Of a DNA stretch of 64,000 nt, positions 50,322 through 60,600 are shown in pieces. Both the position numbers and the translations under genes were made by a program. The notes beneath the pieces were generated by a model. That model saw only the letters and a program-made list of their open reading frames with translations, was not told the DNA's origin and did no database searches. Origin of the DNA: Ramlibacter agri (lineage in GTDB: Bacteria; Pseudomonadota; Gammaproteobacteria; Burkholderiales; Burkholderiaceae_C); contig NZ_JABBFX010000005.1 of the NCBI RefSeq assembly GCF_012927085.1, positions 62,001-126,000 on the forward strand. The letters are read 5' to 3'. Each line of letters opens with the position of its first letter. The first letter of the stretch is position 1.

Positions 50322-51296
50322 ATGCAGCGTCGCCAGTTCCTGGCCAGTGCCCTGCCCATCGCCCTTGCCGCCGCCGGTGCGCGCGCGGCGGATGCCTTTC
50401 CGGCCCGCTCCGTGCGCATCGTCGTGGCCTACGCGGCCGGCGGCGGCCCCGACGTGCTGGTGCGCCAGCTGGGACCGCGCCTCACCGAACTGCTGGGCCA
50501 GCCGGTGATCATCGAGAACAAGGTGGGCGCGGCCGGCGTGCTGGCGGCGCAGTACGTCGCGCAGCAGCCGGCCGATGGCTACAACCTGCTGATGGGATCC
50601 AACACCCACTTGATCCAGAAGATCCTGCAGCCGGAACTGAAATACGACCCGATCGCCGACTTCGCGCCGGTGAGCAACATGGCCGCCTCGCCGACCGTGA
50701 TGGTGGTGCGGGCCGACCGTCCCTGGCACAAGGTGGAGGACGTGATCCACGCGGCCCAGGCGGCGCCCGGCAAGCTCAATTACAGCTCGGGCGGCATCGG
50801 CACCGCGGCGCACCTGGCCGGCGCCACCTTGGTGTCGCTGGCCGGCCTGAAGGCGCAGCACATCCCGCTCAAGGGCTCGGTGGAGATCGCCGCTTCGCTG
50901 CTGCGCGGCGACACCGACTTCGCTTTCCCGGTGGCCGGCACCGGCATCCCGCAGGTCAAGGGCGGCAAGTTGCGCATGCTGGCCACCACCGGCGCCGCCC
51001 GGCTGAAGGACTTTCCCGAGGTGCCGACGCTGAAGGAGGTGCTGAAGAACGAGCTGGCGGTGCAGGAGTCCTGGTTCGGCCTGTGGGCGCCGGCCCGCAC
51101 GCCGGCCGGGCCCATCGCGCGCTGGCACGACGTGCTGGTGCGCGTGCTGGCCGAGCCCGCCACGCGCGCGCAGTTCGAGGCCACCGGCAACACGGCGACG
51201 CCGAGCGAGTCGCCGCAGGCCTTCGCCGCCTTCATCCGGGCCGAGAACCGCAAGTGGGCCGACATCATCAAGCTGGCCGGCATCACCGGCATCTGA
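50322..51296 (+). CDS. Bug-family periplasmic solute receptor
   Basis: 324 residues. Twin-arginine-like MQRRQFLASA signal, cut near ARAADA. Family blocks are RIVVAYAAGGGPDVLVRQ, IENKVGAAGVLAAQYV, LNYSSGGIGTAAHLAGA and IPLKGSVEIAASLLRGD. GGAGACAAG at 50311-50319 precedes the ATG. It starts the four-gene run Bug, CoA-transferase, enoyl/acrylyl-CoA reductase, EamA transporter, which suggests import of a carboxylate followed by CoA activation. Confidence 0.92.
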   Translation: MQRRQFLASALPIALAAAGARAADAFPARSVRIVVAYAAGGGPDVLVRQLGPRLTELLGQPVIIENKVGAAGVLAAQYVAQQPADGYNLLMGSNTHLIQKILQPELKYDPIADFAPVSNMAASPTVMVVRADRPWHKVEDVIHAAQAAPGKLNYSSGGIGTAAHLAGATLVSLAGLKAQHIPLKGSVEIAASLLRGDTDFAFPVAGTGIPQVKGGKLRMLATTGAARLKDFPEVPTLKEVLKNELAVQESWFGLWAPARTPAGPIARWHDVLVRVLAEPATRAQFEATGNTATPSESPQAFAAFIRAENRKWADIIKLAGITGI

Positions 51297-51310
51297 GGGG
51301 GACAGGAACC

Positions 51311-52495
51311 ATGCTGCAAGCACTGCAGGGCGTGCGCGTCATCGACATGTCGCATGTGATCGCCGGGCCGCTGGCCTCCTTCTACCTGGCGCAGCTCGGC
51401 GCCGAGGTGATCAAGGTGGAGTCGCCCGCGGGCGGCGACGTGATGCGGGCCAACCGCGGCGGCGAAGGCGACACGCCGGACGGCTTCGTGGCGCTGAACG
51501 CGGGCAAGGCTTCGGCCGCGCTGGACATCCGCACGCCCGAGGGCGCGGCGGCGGTGCGCGAGCTGGCCCGCACGGCGGACGTCTTCATCGAGAACTTCCG
51601 CCCCGGCGTGGTGGCGCGCTACGGGCTGGATGAGGCTTCGATCCGCGCGATCAATCCTTCCATCGTCTACTGCTCCATCTCCGGCTACGGCCAGCAGGGC
51701 GAGTGGGCCCAGCGCGGCGCCTACGACCACGTGGTGCAGGCGCTCACCGGCATGATGATGATGTCCGGCGACGACCCGCAGGGACCGCCCATCAAGGTGG
51801 GTTTCCCGGTGATCGACGTGGCGGTGGGGATGCTCGCGTCGCTCGCGATCACCGCCGCGCTGCACCAGCGCGCGCGCGACGGCCAGGGCCAGAGCATCGA
51901 CGCGTCCATGGTGCAGGCCGCGCTGATGCTGATGTATCCGAACGCCAGCAGCTTCCTCACCAGCGGCGTCGAGCCGCAGCGTGTGGGCAACCGCGGCTAC
52001 ACCGGCAGCCCGACGGCGGACACCTACCGCTGCGCCGACGGCTGGCTGGCCACCGCCGCCAACACGCCAGCGCAGTTCCGCAAGCTCGTGGCCGTGCTGG
52101 GCCTGGAGGAACTGTGCACCGACGCGCGGGCGCTGGACCTGGACGCGCTGAACAGCGACGGTGGCTTCGTGGTCGCGAAGGACCTGCCTTACCTGCGCGA
52201 GCGCTTCAGCGCCGCTTTCGCCACGCGCAGCGCCGCGGAGATGGAACGGCGCCTGAACGCGGTGGGCGTGCCGGCGGCGCGGGTGCGCAAGCTGGGCGAG
52301 TTCCTGCGCGAGGTCGATGGCGGCGGCCAGCTGCCGCTGCCGGGGCTGCGCTTCGCGCAAGGCGAGCGCATCGTGCGCACGCCGGGGCTGGGCTTCCGCA
52401 GCGCCGACATGGTGGCCGGCGCGCCGCCGCGTCCTGGCGCAGAATCACTGGGCCGCAGCACCGGCCGCCTCGCGGCGGAGGCGGCGCCAGCGTAG
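51311..52495 (+). CDS. Class III (CaiB/BaiF) CoA-transferase
   Basis: 394 residues. RVIDMSHVIAGPLASFYLA, GAEVIKVESPAGGD, ENFRPGVVARYGLD and the catalytic Asp139 in GAYDHVVQALTG place it firmly in the family. It is 14 bp after the Bug gene and 13 bp before the reductase, so it belongs to the operon. It is a different subtype from the CoA-transferase at 29093. Substrate inferred to be the ligand bound by the adjacent receptor. Confidence 0.92.
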   Translation: MLQALQGVRVIDMSHVIAGPLASFYLAQLGAEVIKVESPAGGDVMRANRGGEGDTPDGFVALNAGKASAALDIRTPEGAAAVRELARTADVFIENFRPGVVARYGLDEASIRAINPSIVYCSISGYGQQGEWAQRGAYDHVVQALTGMMMMSGDDPQGPPIKVGFPVIDVAVGMLASLAITAALHQRARDGQGQSIDASMVQAALMLMYPNASSFLTSGVEPQRVGNRGYTGSPTADTYRCADGWLATAANTPAQFRKLVAVLGLEELCTDARALDLDALNSDGGFVVAKDLPYLRERFSAAFATRSAAEMERRLNAVGVPAARVRKLGEFLREVDGGGQLPLPGLRFAQGERIVRTPGLGFRSADMVAGAPPRPGAESLGRSTGRLAAEAAPA

Positions 52496-52508
52496 GAGAA
52501 GAGTCCGC

Positions 52509-53489
<981 letters not shown>

Positions 53490-53519
53490 CAGCCTGCACC
53501 CCGTATAGTCCGGGGCTGG

Positions 53520-54443
53520 ATGGAAACAAGCGCAGTGGAGGACAAGCAGCAGGCCCGCGGCCTGCGCGCGCGGTTGCAAGGGCTGGACCCGAACGTGCGC
53601 GCGCTGCTGTGGTCGGGGCTCTCGGGCTTCCTGTTCGTGGTGCTCAACTCCATCATGCGCCAGCTGGCCAACACGCTGGGCGCCTTCGAGACGCAGTTCC
53701 TGCGCTACCTGTTCGGGCTGGGCGTGATGGTGCCGCTGATGATGCGCGGCGGCTTCGCCTCGTACTGGCCCAAGAACGTCACCGGCCAGTTCACGCGCGG
53801 TGCCATGCACACTTTGGGCCTCGTCCTCTGGTTCATGGCAGTGGGGCATATCACCATCGCCGACACCACGGCCATCTCCTTCACCACGCCGATCTTCATC
53901 ATGCTGGGCGCGGTGCTGGTGTTCGGCGAGCCGCTGCGCTGGCCGCGGGTGGTGGCGGCCGCGATCGGTTTCGCCGGCGTCGTGATCGTGGTGCTGCCCA
54001 AGCTGACCGGCGGCGGCAACTTCTACACGCTGGTCATGCTGGCGTCTTCGCCGGTGTTCGCTGCTTCCTACCTGATGACCAAGGCGCTCACGCGCTACGA
54101 GCGGCCGGCGGTGATCGTGGCCTGGCAGTCCATCAGCGTGGCCACACTGAGCCTGCCGCTGGCCGTCTGGGCCTGGCAGTGGCCGACCTTGGGCCAGTGG
54201 TTGACCTGTGCCTTCTGCGGCGTGCTGGGGAGCACCGCGCACTACTGCCTGACGCGGTCCTATGCGACGGCGGACATCTCGGCCACGCAGTCGGTGAAGT
54301 TCCTGGACCTTGTGTGGGCAACCCTGATCGGGTGGCTGGCCTTCGGGGATGCGACCAGCCGGTCGACCCTCATCGGCGGCATCGTGATCTGCGGGTCGAC
54401 CTTGTGGATCGCGCGGCGGGAGGCGCGCGGCCCGCGCAGTTGA
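53520..54443 (+). CDS. EamA-family (DMT) transporter
   Basis: 307 residues with about ten predicted membrane helices in two EamA repeats (for example FTTPIFIMLGAVLVFGEPL in the first and FLDLVWATLIGWLAFGDA in the second). The N-terminus of about 25 residues is hydrophilic. This superfamily exports metabolites or amino acids. It lies 30 bp after the reductase gene; an operon link is possible but less certain. It ends against the convergent 5'-nucleotidase gene with no gap. Confidence 0.92.
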   Translation: METSAVEDKQQARGLRARLQGLDPNVRALLWSGLSGFLFVVLNSIMRQLANTLGAFETQFLRYLFGLGVMVPLMMRGGFASYWPKNVTGQFTRGAMHTLGLVLWFMAVGHITIADTTAISFTTPIFIMLGAVLVFGEPLRWPRVVAAAIGFAGVVIVVLPKLTGGGNFYTLVMLASSPVFAASYLMTKALTRYERPAVIVAWQSISVATLSLPLAVWAWQWPTLGQWLTCAFCGVLGSTAHYCLTRSYATADISATQSVKFLDLVWATLIGWLAFGDATSRSTLIGGIVICGSTLWIARREARGPRS

Positions 54444-55346
54444 TCAGGCGACGTTGGCGATGCCGGCGGAAACGTGACCGGAAGGCACGTGCTGCGCCGC
54501 GTGCGCGACGTGCCGCGTCTGGTCGTCGAAGAAGAAGTCCGGCTCGAACTCGCGCAGGAACTCGCCCTTGGGCAGGCCGCCCAGGAACATGGCTTCGTCG
54601 ACCTGGATCTTCCAGTCCATCAGCGTGCGGATGGCGCGCTCATGCGCCGGCGCGCTGCGGGCCGTGACCAACGCGGTGCGGATGCGCATCTTCTGGTTGC
54701 CGGCCTGCTGCAGCCGCTGCAGCGCCGCCAGCAGCGGCTTGAAGGGGCCGCCGGGCAGGGGCTGGGCGGCCTTGCTCAGTTCGTGCTGCTGGAAGGCCTC
54801 GAGGCCCTGGGCCTGGAACACCTGCTCCGCCTCGTCGGAGAACAGCACGGCGTCGCCGTCGAAGGCGATGCGCACTTCATTGGGGTAGTTGGCGCTGGCC
54901 AGCACCGACTCCGTCAGCACCCGCGCGGCGGGGAAGCCGGCTTGCAGCGCCGCCTTGACGTCGTCGGCGTTGGCCGAGAGGAACAGCGTGGCTTTCAGCG
55001 GACGCAGGTAGCCGAAGGGCGAGCGGCCCTGCGTGAACACGCCGCGCTGCAGCGGGATGCCGGCGTGCTCCGCCGAACGGAACACGCGCATGCCCGAGAC
55101 GGGGTCGTTGCGCGAGAGCACCACCACTTCGACGCGCTGCATCTGCGCTTCGTTGAAGGCGAGCAGCTTGCGCACCAGCGAGAAGGCGATGCCCGGCGCG
55201 GCGGGCTGGTTGAGCCGGTCGAACTGCAGCCGCATGTAGCCGGCGGCGTCGCCGCCTTCGAACACCCGGTTCTCCTCCTCGAAGTCGAACAGGGCGCGCG
55301 AGGAGATCGCCACCACCAGCTTGTCGTCGAGGGAGGGTGCCGCCAT
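54444..55346 (-). CDS. 5'-nucleotidase (cytosolic NT5C1-like)
   Basis: 300 residues. Matches the family of cytosolic 5'-nucleotidase I (AMP-type), also found in bacteria: LVVAISSRALFDFEEENRVF, VVLSRNDPVSGMRVFRS, LFLSANADDVKAAL, the acidic RIAFDGDAVLFSDEAEQVF and FFFDDQTRHV near the end. HAD-type Asp residues are visible at these blocks. Probably dephosphorylates nucleoside monophosphates. The gene upstream on the same strand is gspF-like, 5 bp apart from its start, so coupling is possible. Confidence 0.88.
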   Translation of the reverse strand: MAAPSLDDKLVVAISSRALFDFEEENRVFEGGDAAGYMRLQFDRLNQPAAPGIAFSLVRKLLAFNEAQMQRVEVVVLSRNDPVSGMRVFRSAEHAGIPLQRGVFTQGRSPFGYLRPLKATLFLSANADDVKAALQAGFPAARVLTESVLASANYPNEVRIAFDGDAVLFSDEAEQVFQAQGLEAFQQHELSKAAQPLPGGPFKPLLAALQRLQQAGNQKMRIRTALVTARSAPAHERAIRTLMDWKIQVDEAMFLGGLPKGEFLREFEPDFFFDDQTRHVAHAAQHVPSGHVSAGIANVA

Positions 55347-55350
55347 GCCG

Positions 55351-56586
55351 CTATCGTACCCACTGGTTCAGCTGGATGATGGGCAGCAGCACCGCCAGCA
55401 CGATCAGCATCACCACCAGGCCCATCACCACGATCAGGATCGGCTCCAGCAGGGTCGCCATGTGCAGGGCGCGGCGCTGGACCTCGGTGGAAAGCTGCGT
55501 GGCGGCGCGTTGCAGCATGGCGGGCAACTGGCCGGTCTGCTCGCCCATGCGGGCGAACATGGCCAGCAGGCCGGGAAAGCGCTTCTTCTGCTGCAGGGCC
55601 GAAGCCAGCGGGGCGCCTTCGCGCACCAGCACCAGGGCGTCCATGGCATCGGCGCGCATGGCGCGGTTGCCCAGGGTCTCGGCAGCCGCTTGCAGCGCCT
55701 TGAGGATCGGCACGCCGGCGCCGGCCAGCATGGCCAGCGTGCCGGCGAAGCGGGCGGCGTTGTACTGGCGCGAAAGGCGCCCCAGCAGCGGCAGGCCCAG
55801 CCAGCCGGCGTCGAAGCGCTGGCGGAAGGCCTCGTTGCGCAGCGACCAGCGCAGCAGGCCGAAGGCCGCGGCCAGCACCACCAGCAGCGGCAGGCCCCAG
55901 GTGCGCAGGAAGGCGCTGAGCGCCAGCATGACCACGGTGAGCACCGGCAGGGCGTGCTTGGTGCCGGCGAACACGCTGGCGACCTGCGGCACCACGTAGG
56001 TCATGAGCAGCAGCACGATGGTGACGGCCGCCACCGTGACGATGCCGGGATAGAGCGTGGCGGCGACCAGCTTGGAATTGAGCGCCTGGCGCTCTTCCAG
56101 GTCGTCGGCCAGGTTCTCGAGCACCTGGCCGAGGTGGCCGCTCTGCTCGCCGGCGCCGACCACGGCGACGTAGATGTCGGAAAACTCGCGCGGGAAGCGG
56201 GCCAGCGCCTTGGCGAAGGAGGAGCCGGCGTTGACTTCGGCCCGCAGCGCCGCTACCAGGTGGTGGGAGCGCTCGTTCTCCATTTCGTCGGCCAGCGCCG
56301 TCAGCGCCCGCTCCAGCGTGAGGCCGCTGCCCACCAGGCCGGCGAGCTGCCGCGTCCAGATGGCCAGGGCCGTGGAATTGAAGACCGGGCGCGTGAAGAT
56401 GGCGCGGTTGAGGCCGGTGGCGGCAGACCCGGCGTCGGCCGACCCGGCGGCGACCGGGCGCACGTCCAGCGGGACGAGCGCGCGGCTGCGCAGCAGGCCG
56501 CGGGCGGCCTTGGCGGTGTCGGCTTCGATGACGCCCTTCTGGGTGGCGCCCTCCGCGTCGAGTGCCTCGAAAGCATAGGCAGGCAT
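55351..56586 (-). CDS. gspF: Type II secretion/type IV pilus inner-membrane protein GspF
   Basis: 411 residues from the ATG at 56586. N-terminal MPAYAFEALDAEGATQKGVI, two GspF repeats (ERALTALADEMEN and LKALQAAAETLGN), and three membrane helices (about 170, 225 and the C-terminal LIVVMGLVVMLIVLAVLLPI). Polytopic platform protein of T2SS/T4P machines. No other gsp gene is visible next to it, so the rest of the system is elsewhere or it is an isolated locus. The next gene downstream is the nucleotidase. Confidence 0.92.
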   Translation of the reverse strand: MPAYAFEALDAEGATQKGVIEADTAKAARGLLRSRALVPLDVRPVAAGSADAGSAATGLNRAIFTRPVFNSTALAIWTRQLAGLVGSGLTLERALTALADEMENERSHHLVAALRAEVNAGSSFAKALARFPREFSDIYVAVVGAGEQSGHLGQVLENLADDLEERQALNSKLVAATLYPGIVTVAAVTIVLLLMTYVVPQVASVFAGTKHALPVLTVVMLALSAFLRTWGLPLLVVLAAAFGLLRWSLRNEAFRQRFDAGWLGLPLLGRLSRQYNAARFAGTLAMLAGAGVPILKALQAAAETLGNRAMRADAMDALVLVREGAPLASALQQKKRFPGLLAMFARMGEQTGQLPAMLQRAATQLSTEVQRRALHMATLLEPILIVVMGLVVMLIVLAVLLPIIQLNQWVR

Positions 56587-56593
56587 CCGCCGA

Positions 56594-56944
56594 TTATGCG
56601 GAAAGCAGGAGCTCGCCCAGCTGGTCCACGGCAACGGCCAGTTGCGCGTCGCCCCGCATCTGGCCGTGGACGGCGTCGACCAGGTCGGAAAACGCCGGAT
56701 CGTGGGCCAGCGCGGAGCCCAATTCCTGCAGCAGCGCCGACTCGAGGAAGATGCGCACGGCCTTCTGCTTGCGCTGCGGATCGTCGGCCGCCAGGGCCTG
56801 CACCCGCTGGGCCACGATGGACTGCAGGCTGGGCGCAGCCGCGCCCGGGCTGGCGGCCGGCTGTCGGCCACTGCGGGCCCGGAAGGCCGCGGCCTCGCTG
56901 CGGACGGCGGCGGTGAGGCTCTGGCGCGGATCGATGGTGGTCAC
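56594..56944 (-). CDS. Small uncharacterised protein upstream of gspF
   Basis: 116 residues, Ala-rich N-terminal half, then a helical region IVAQRVQALAADDPQRKQKA, RIFLESALLQELGSALAHDP and VDAVHGQMRGDAQLAVAVDQ. No signal peptide or known domain. It lies 7 bp from the gspF start and 13 bp from the TPR gene, so it is the middle of a three-gene operon and may be an accessory of the same machine. Confidence 0.7.
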   Translation of the reverse strand: MTTIDPRQSLTAAVRSEAAAFRARSGRQPAASPGAAAPSLQSIVAQRVQALAADDPQRKQKAVRIFLESALLQELGSALAHDPAFSDLVDAVHGQMRGDAQLAVAVDQLGELLLSA

Positions 56945-56957
56945 GGCAGTCCTTTGC

Positions 56958-57506
56958 TCAGTGCAGGCCCCTGGCGTAGCCGGACAGCAGCACGTGGCGG
57001 CTGGCTTCGGGCTCCGGTTGCTGGCCCGGCAGGTCTTCCACCGCGGCGACGACGCGCAGGATGTCGCCCGCCAGCGCGTGGTTGATGTCGTGGCAGGCCA
57101 GGCCCTCGCGATAGTGCTCCAGCGCCTCGTCGAAGCTGTCGCGGGCCAGGGCCGCGAAGCCGCGCACGAAGTGGCCCAGCGGCTCGCCCTGGGGCAGGGC
57201 GAACAGCGGCTGCCAGGTGACCAGCGCCAGCGCCGCCCGGCCGGTGCTGAACTGCAGCAGGCCCAGCTGGTAGCGCGCCAGCGCGAAGCCGGGCGCCAGC
57301 AGAACCGCCTGCGCGAACGCCGTCTCGGCGCCCGCGATGTTGCCGGCGGCGGCGTGCTCCGAGCCGATCAGGAAATGCGGCACGCCCGAAGCCGGCGCCA
57401 GCGCGCTCGCCCGGGCGAACAGGGCGAGCGCGGCCTCCGGCCGGTCCTCGCGGCTGGCCTGCAGCCCCTCGGCAATGAGCCGTTCGTAGCCTGGATCCTG
57501 GTTCAT
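56958..57506 (-). CDS. TPR-repeat protein
   Basis: 182 residues. About three to four tetratricopeptide units: GLQASREDRPEAALALFARA, IGSEHAAAGNIAGAETAFAQ, YQLGLLQFSTGRAALALVTW and FVRGFAALARDSFDEALEHY. No signal peptide, so a cytoplasmic scaffold. First gene of the unit leading into the small protein and gspF. Divergent from the RHS-type gene across a 110-bp gap holding a perfect palindrome. Confidence 0.85.
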   Translation of the reverse strand: MNQDPGYERLIAEGLQASREDRPEAALALFARASALAPASGVPHFLIGSEHAAAGNIAGAETAFAQAVLLAPGFALARYQLGLLQFSTGRAALALVTWQPLFALPQGEPLGHFVRGFAALARDSFDEALEHYREGLACHDINHALAGDILRVVAAVEDLPGQQPEPEASRHVLLSGYARGLH

Positions 57507-57550
57507 GGTCTGCCCCCAGTGTCGCCAATACATCCAAAGGAGGAGCCGAA

Positions 57551-57566
57551 GGTTTAGCGCTAAACC
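57551..57566. promoter_or_regulatory. Perfect 16-bp palindrome between TPR and RHS genes
   Basis: GGTTTAGCGCTAAACC is fully self-complementary. It sits 45 bp from the TPR start and 51 bp from the RHS start, in the middle of a divergent intergenic region. It looks like an operator for a homodimeric regulator; which one is not known. Confidence 0.55.
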
Positions 57567-57616
57567 GCAGCCCGATCGCGCGGATGTACTGCCCAAGCAT
57601 GCAACGGAGTCCGCAG

Positions 57617-60600
57617 ATGGTGGCGATCGTCAGTGGCAACAGTCTGGGCCTCAACCTCGGGTCGCTGGCGACGCTGGGGCAGCAGGGTGTGTTCGGCCAG
57701 GCCGCGCAGGGCAGCAGCGGCGAGCGCGTGTACGTCAATGGCGCCACCGGCAACCTGGTGCTGCAAAGGGAGGACGACCACCTGCTCGCGCGCGGGCCGG
57801 ACAGCGTGGCGTTGCGTACCTATAACAGCCAGGGCCTGTTCGGGGACGACAACGGCGACAACTGGAGCAGCGGCGTCTGGCTGCAACCGCTGGCGCTGGT
57901 GGGCACCCTGAACACGCTGGGCAGCACGCTGCAGCGCACCGATGCCGATGGCTCCGTGGCCATCTACGCGTACCAGGCCGATGGCGTGTACCGCACCACC
58001 GCCGGCGCCGGGGCCTACGACAGCATCCGCTTCGTCGCGGCGGACAACCAGTTCGAATGGCGCGACGGCGATACCGGCGCCACGCAGCGCTACGAGGCGA
58101 GCGGCAGCTTCCGCCTGCTGTCGGCGCGGGACACCAGCGGCAACACGCTCGCGTACAGCTACAACGCCGCGGGCCGCCTGGCCTCGGTGCTGACGGCCAA
58201 CGGCGAAACCACTTTCTACGAATACATCGGCAACAACCTTTCGCGCATCCACACCCTTGCCAGCAGCGGCACGGATGTCACGGACATCCGCTACGCCTAT
58301 GACGACAAGAACCGGCTGAGCGTCGTGACGGTCGATCTGACGCCGGCGGACAACGCCATCACCGACGCCAAGGCCTACACCACCACCTACACCTACGAGG
58401 GCACGAGCAAGCGGGTGGCGAGCATCGTGCAGAGCGACGGCACAGCGCTGGGCTTCACCTACGTGGGCGACAAGGTGGCGACCGTCACCAACGGCCTCGG
58501 CCAGGTGACCACCTTCACCTACGGAACCGGCGCGGTGGCCGTGCGCGACCCGCTGGGCATGGTGACCACTTACGGATTCGATGCCGCCGGCCAGCTGACC
58601 AAGGTCACATCGCCCGCCGTCAACGGCAGTTCCGCCGTCCAGGTCTTTACCTGGGACAGCAGCGGCAACCTGGTCGCGTACCAGGACGGCGAAGGCCGGA
58701 CCACGGTCTACGAGTACGACAAGGGCAACCAGACCCTGCGCCGCGACGCGCTGGGCAACAGTGTCATCAGGACCTTCGATGCCAACAACCAGCTGCTGAC
58801 CGAGACGGAATACAAGGTGCCGGACCCGGATGGGAGCGGCGCCGGCCTGCCCACGCAGCCCATGACGAAGCGCTTCGTCTACGACGGCGCGGGCCGCAAC
58901 CTGCTGCGCTTCACGATCAGCGCCGAAGGGCGGGTGACGGAAAACCGCTACGAATGGTTCGGCCAGCTCACCACGACTTTCGTGTTTGCTGGCAGCGCGT
59001 ATCCGGTGGGCGGCCTGGGTTCGGCAACGGGGCTCACGGAGTCCGACCTCATGGCCTGGGCCGCCAGCCAGCCGGTCCAGCGCATCCAGCGACAGGACTT
59101 CAGCTACCTCGCGAACGGCGCCCTGCAATCGCGCACCAGCTACGCGAAGCTGGACGCGGCGGCCGTGGGCGTGCTCGATGGCAGCCAGTCGCGCGAGACC
59201 TTCGTCTACGACCCAAACGGCTGGCTGCTGCAAAGCGTGTCGGCGACGGGCGCGACCAGCGTCTTCAACTACGACGGCCTCGGGCGCCTGCGCTCGCAGG
59301 CCGATGCCCTCGGCCAGGTCTCCGCCACCGACTGGCAGGACGCCGCGCTGAAGGACGTGAGCACGCTCGCCAACACCCTGGTCACCACGCGGGTGCACGA
59401 CGCCGCGGGGCGCCTGGCCAGCGTCAGCGACTACGGCACCGGCAACGTCCTGCTGGGGACCACCCGCTACTTCTACGACGCCGCCGGCCGGCTGCGCGCG
59501 ACCAAGGATCCCACGGGTGTCTGCCAGTGGACGCTCTACGACGACGCCGGCCGCAAGGTCGCGGACATCGACGGCAACGGCACCTTCACGGAGTACCAGT
59601 ACGACCGCAGCGACCTGCTGGTCTGCACCATCCGCTACGCCAATCGCGTGGACACCGCGGCGCTGGTGGATGCGAGCGGTGTCCCCAGTACGAACACCAG
59701 CCTGGCCTTGCGGCCCGCGGCCACGGCCACCGACGTGAAGACCTGGCGCATGTACGACGCCGCCGGGCGGCTGGTGCGCGAAGCCCACACCACGGGCACC
59801 GGCCTCACGGTCGCGGTCACCGAAACCCGCTACGACGGCGCCTCGCACGTGACGGCTATCGTGCGCTACGCCAACCTGGCGTCCGCGCCGGTGGCGGCCG
59901 GCAGCGGCTACACCATCAGCCTGCCGACTGCGTCCCCGCTCGATCGCACGACGCGCAATTTCTACGATGCCGACGGCCTGCTCGCGGCGACGCTGGATGC
60001 GCAGGGCTACCTGGTGGTCTTCAGCTACAACGCCGATGGCCGGCTCGCGGAGCGGCTCGCCTACGCCAACGCCACGCCCACGGCGCAGCGAGCGAGCGGC
60101 GACCTGCCGCAGCTGCGGCCTGCGACGTCGGCCGCGGACATCCGCAGCGTGCTGCTGTACGACGCCAAGGGCCAGCTGGCCGCCGAGGTCGACGGCGAGG
60201 GCTACCTCACGGAGAACGCGCGGGACAACGCCGGCAACATCACGAAGGCTATCCGCTATGCGGCACGCGTGTGGCAGGCCTACTCCGCGGCGAGCAGCCT
60301 GGTGGACATCCGCCCGCCGGCCAACGTGCTGGACCGCGCGACGACCAGAGCCTACGACGGGCTCAACCGCGTGGTGCAGGAGACCAGCCCGGAGAACGTC
60401 GTCACGCAGTACGCGTATGACAGCGCCGGCAATCTGGTCTCCACCACGCTCGCGGCCGGCAGCAGCGAGGTCCGCACCTTGCTGGCGCGTTACGACCTGC
60501 AGGGCCGGCTGGCGGGCGAGCTGTCGGCGGAAGGCGCGGCGCTGCTCACGGGCGGGCAGACCCTGGACCAGGTCAATGCCATCTGGGCGCAGTACGGCAA

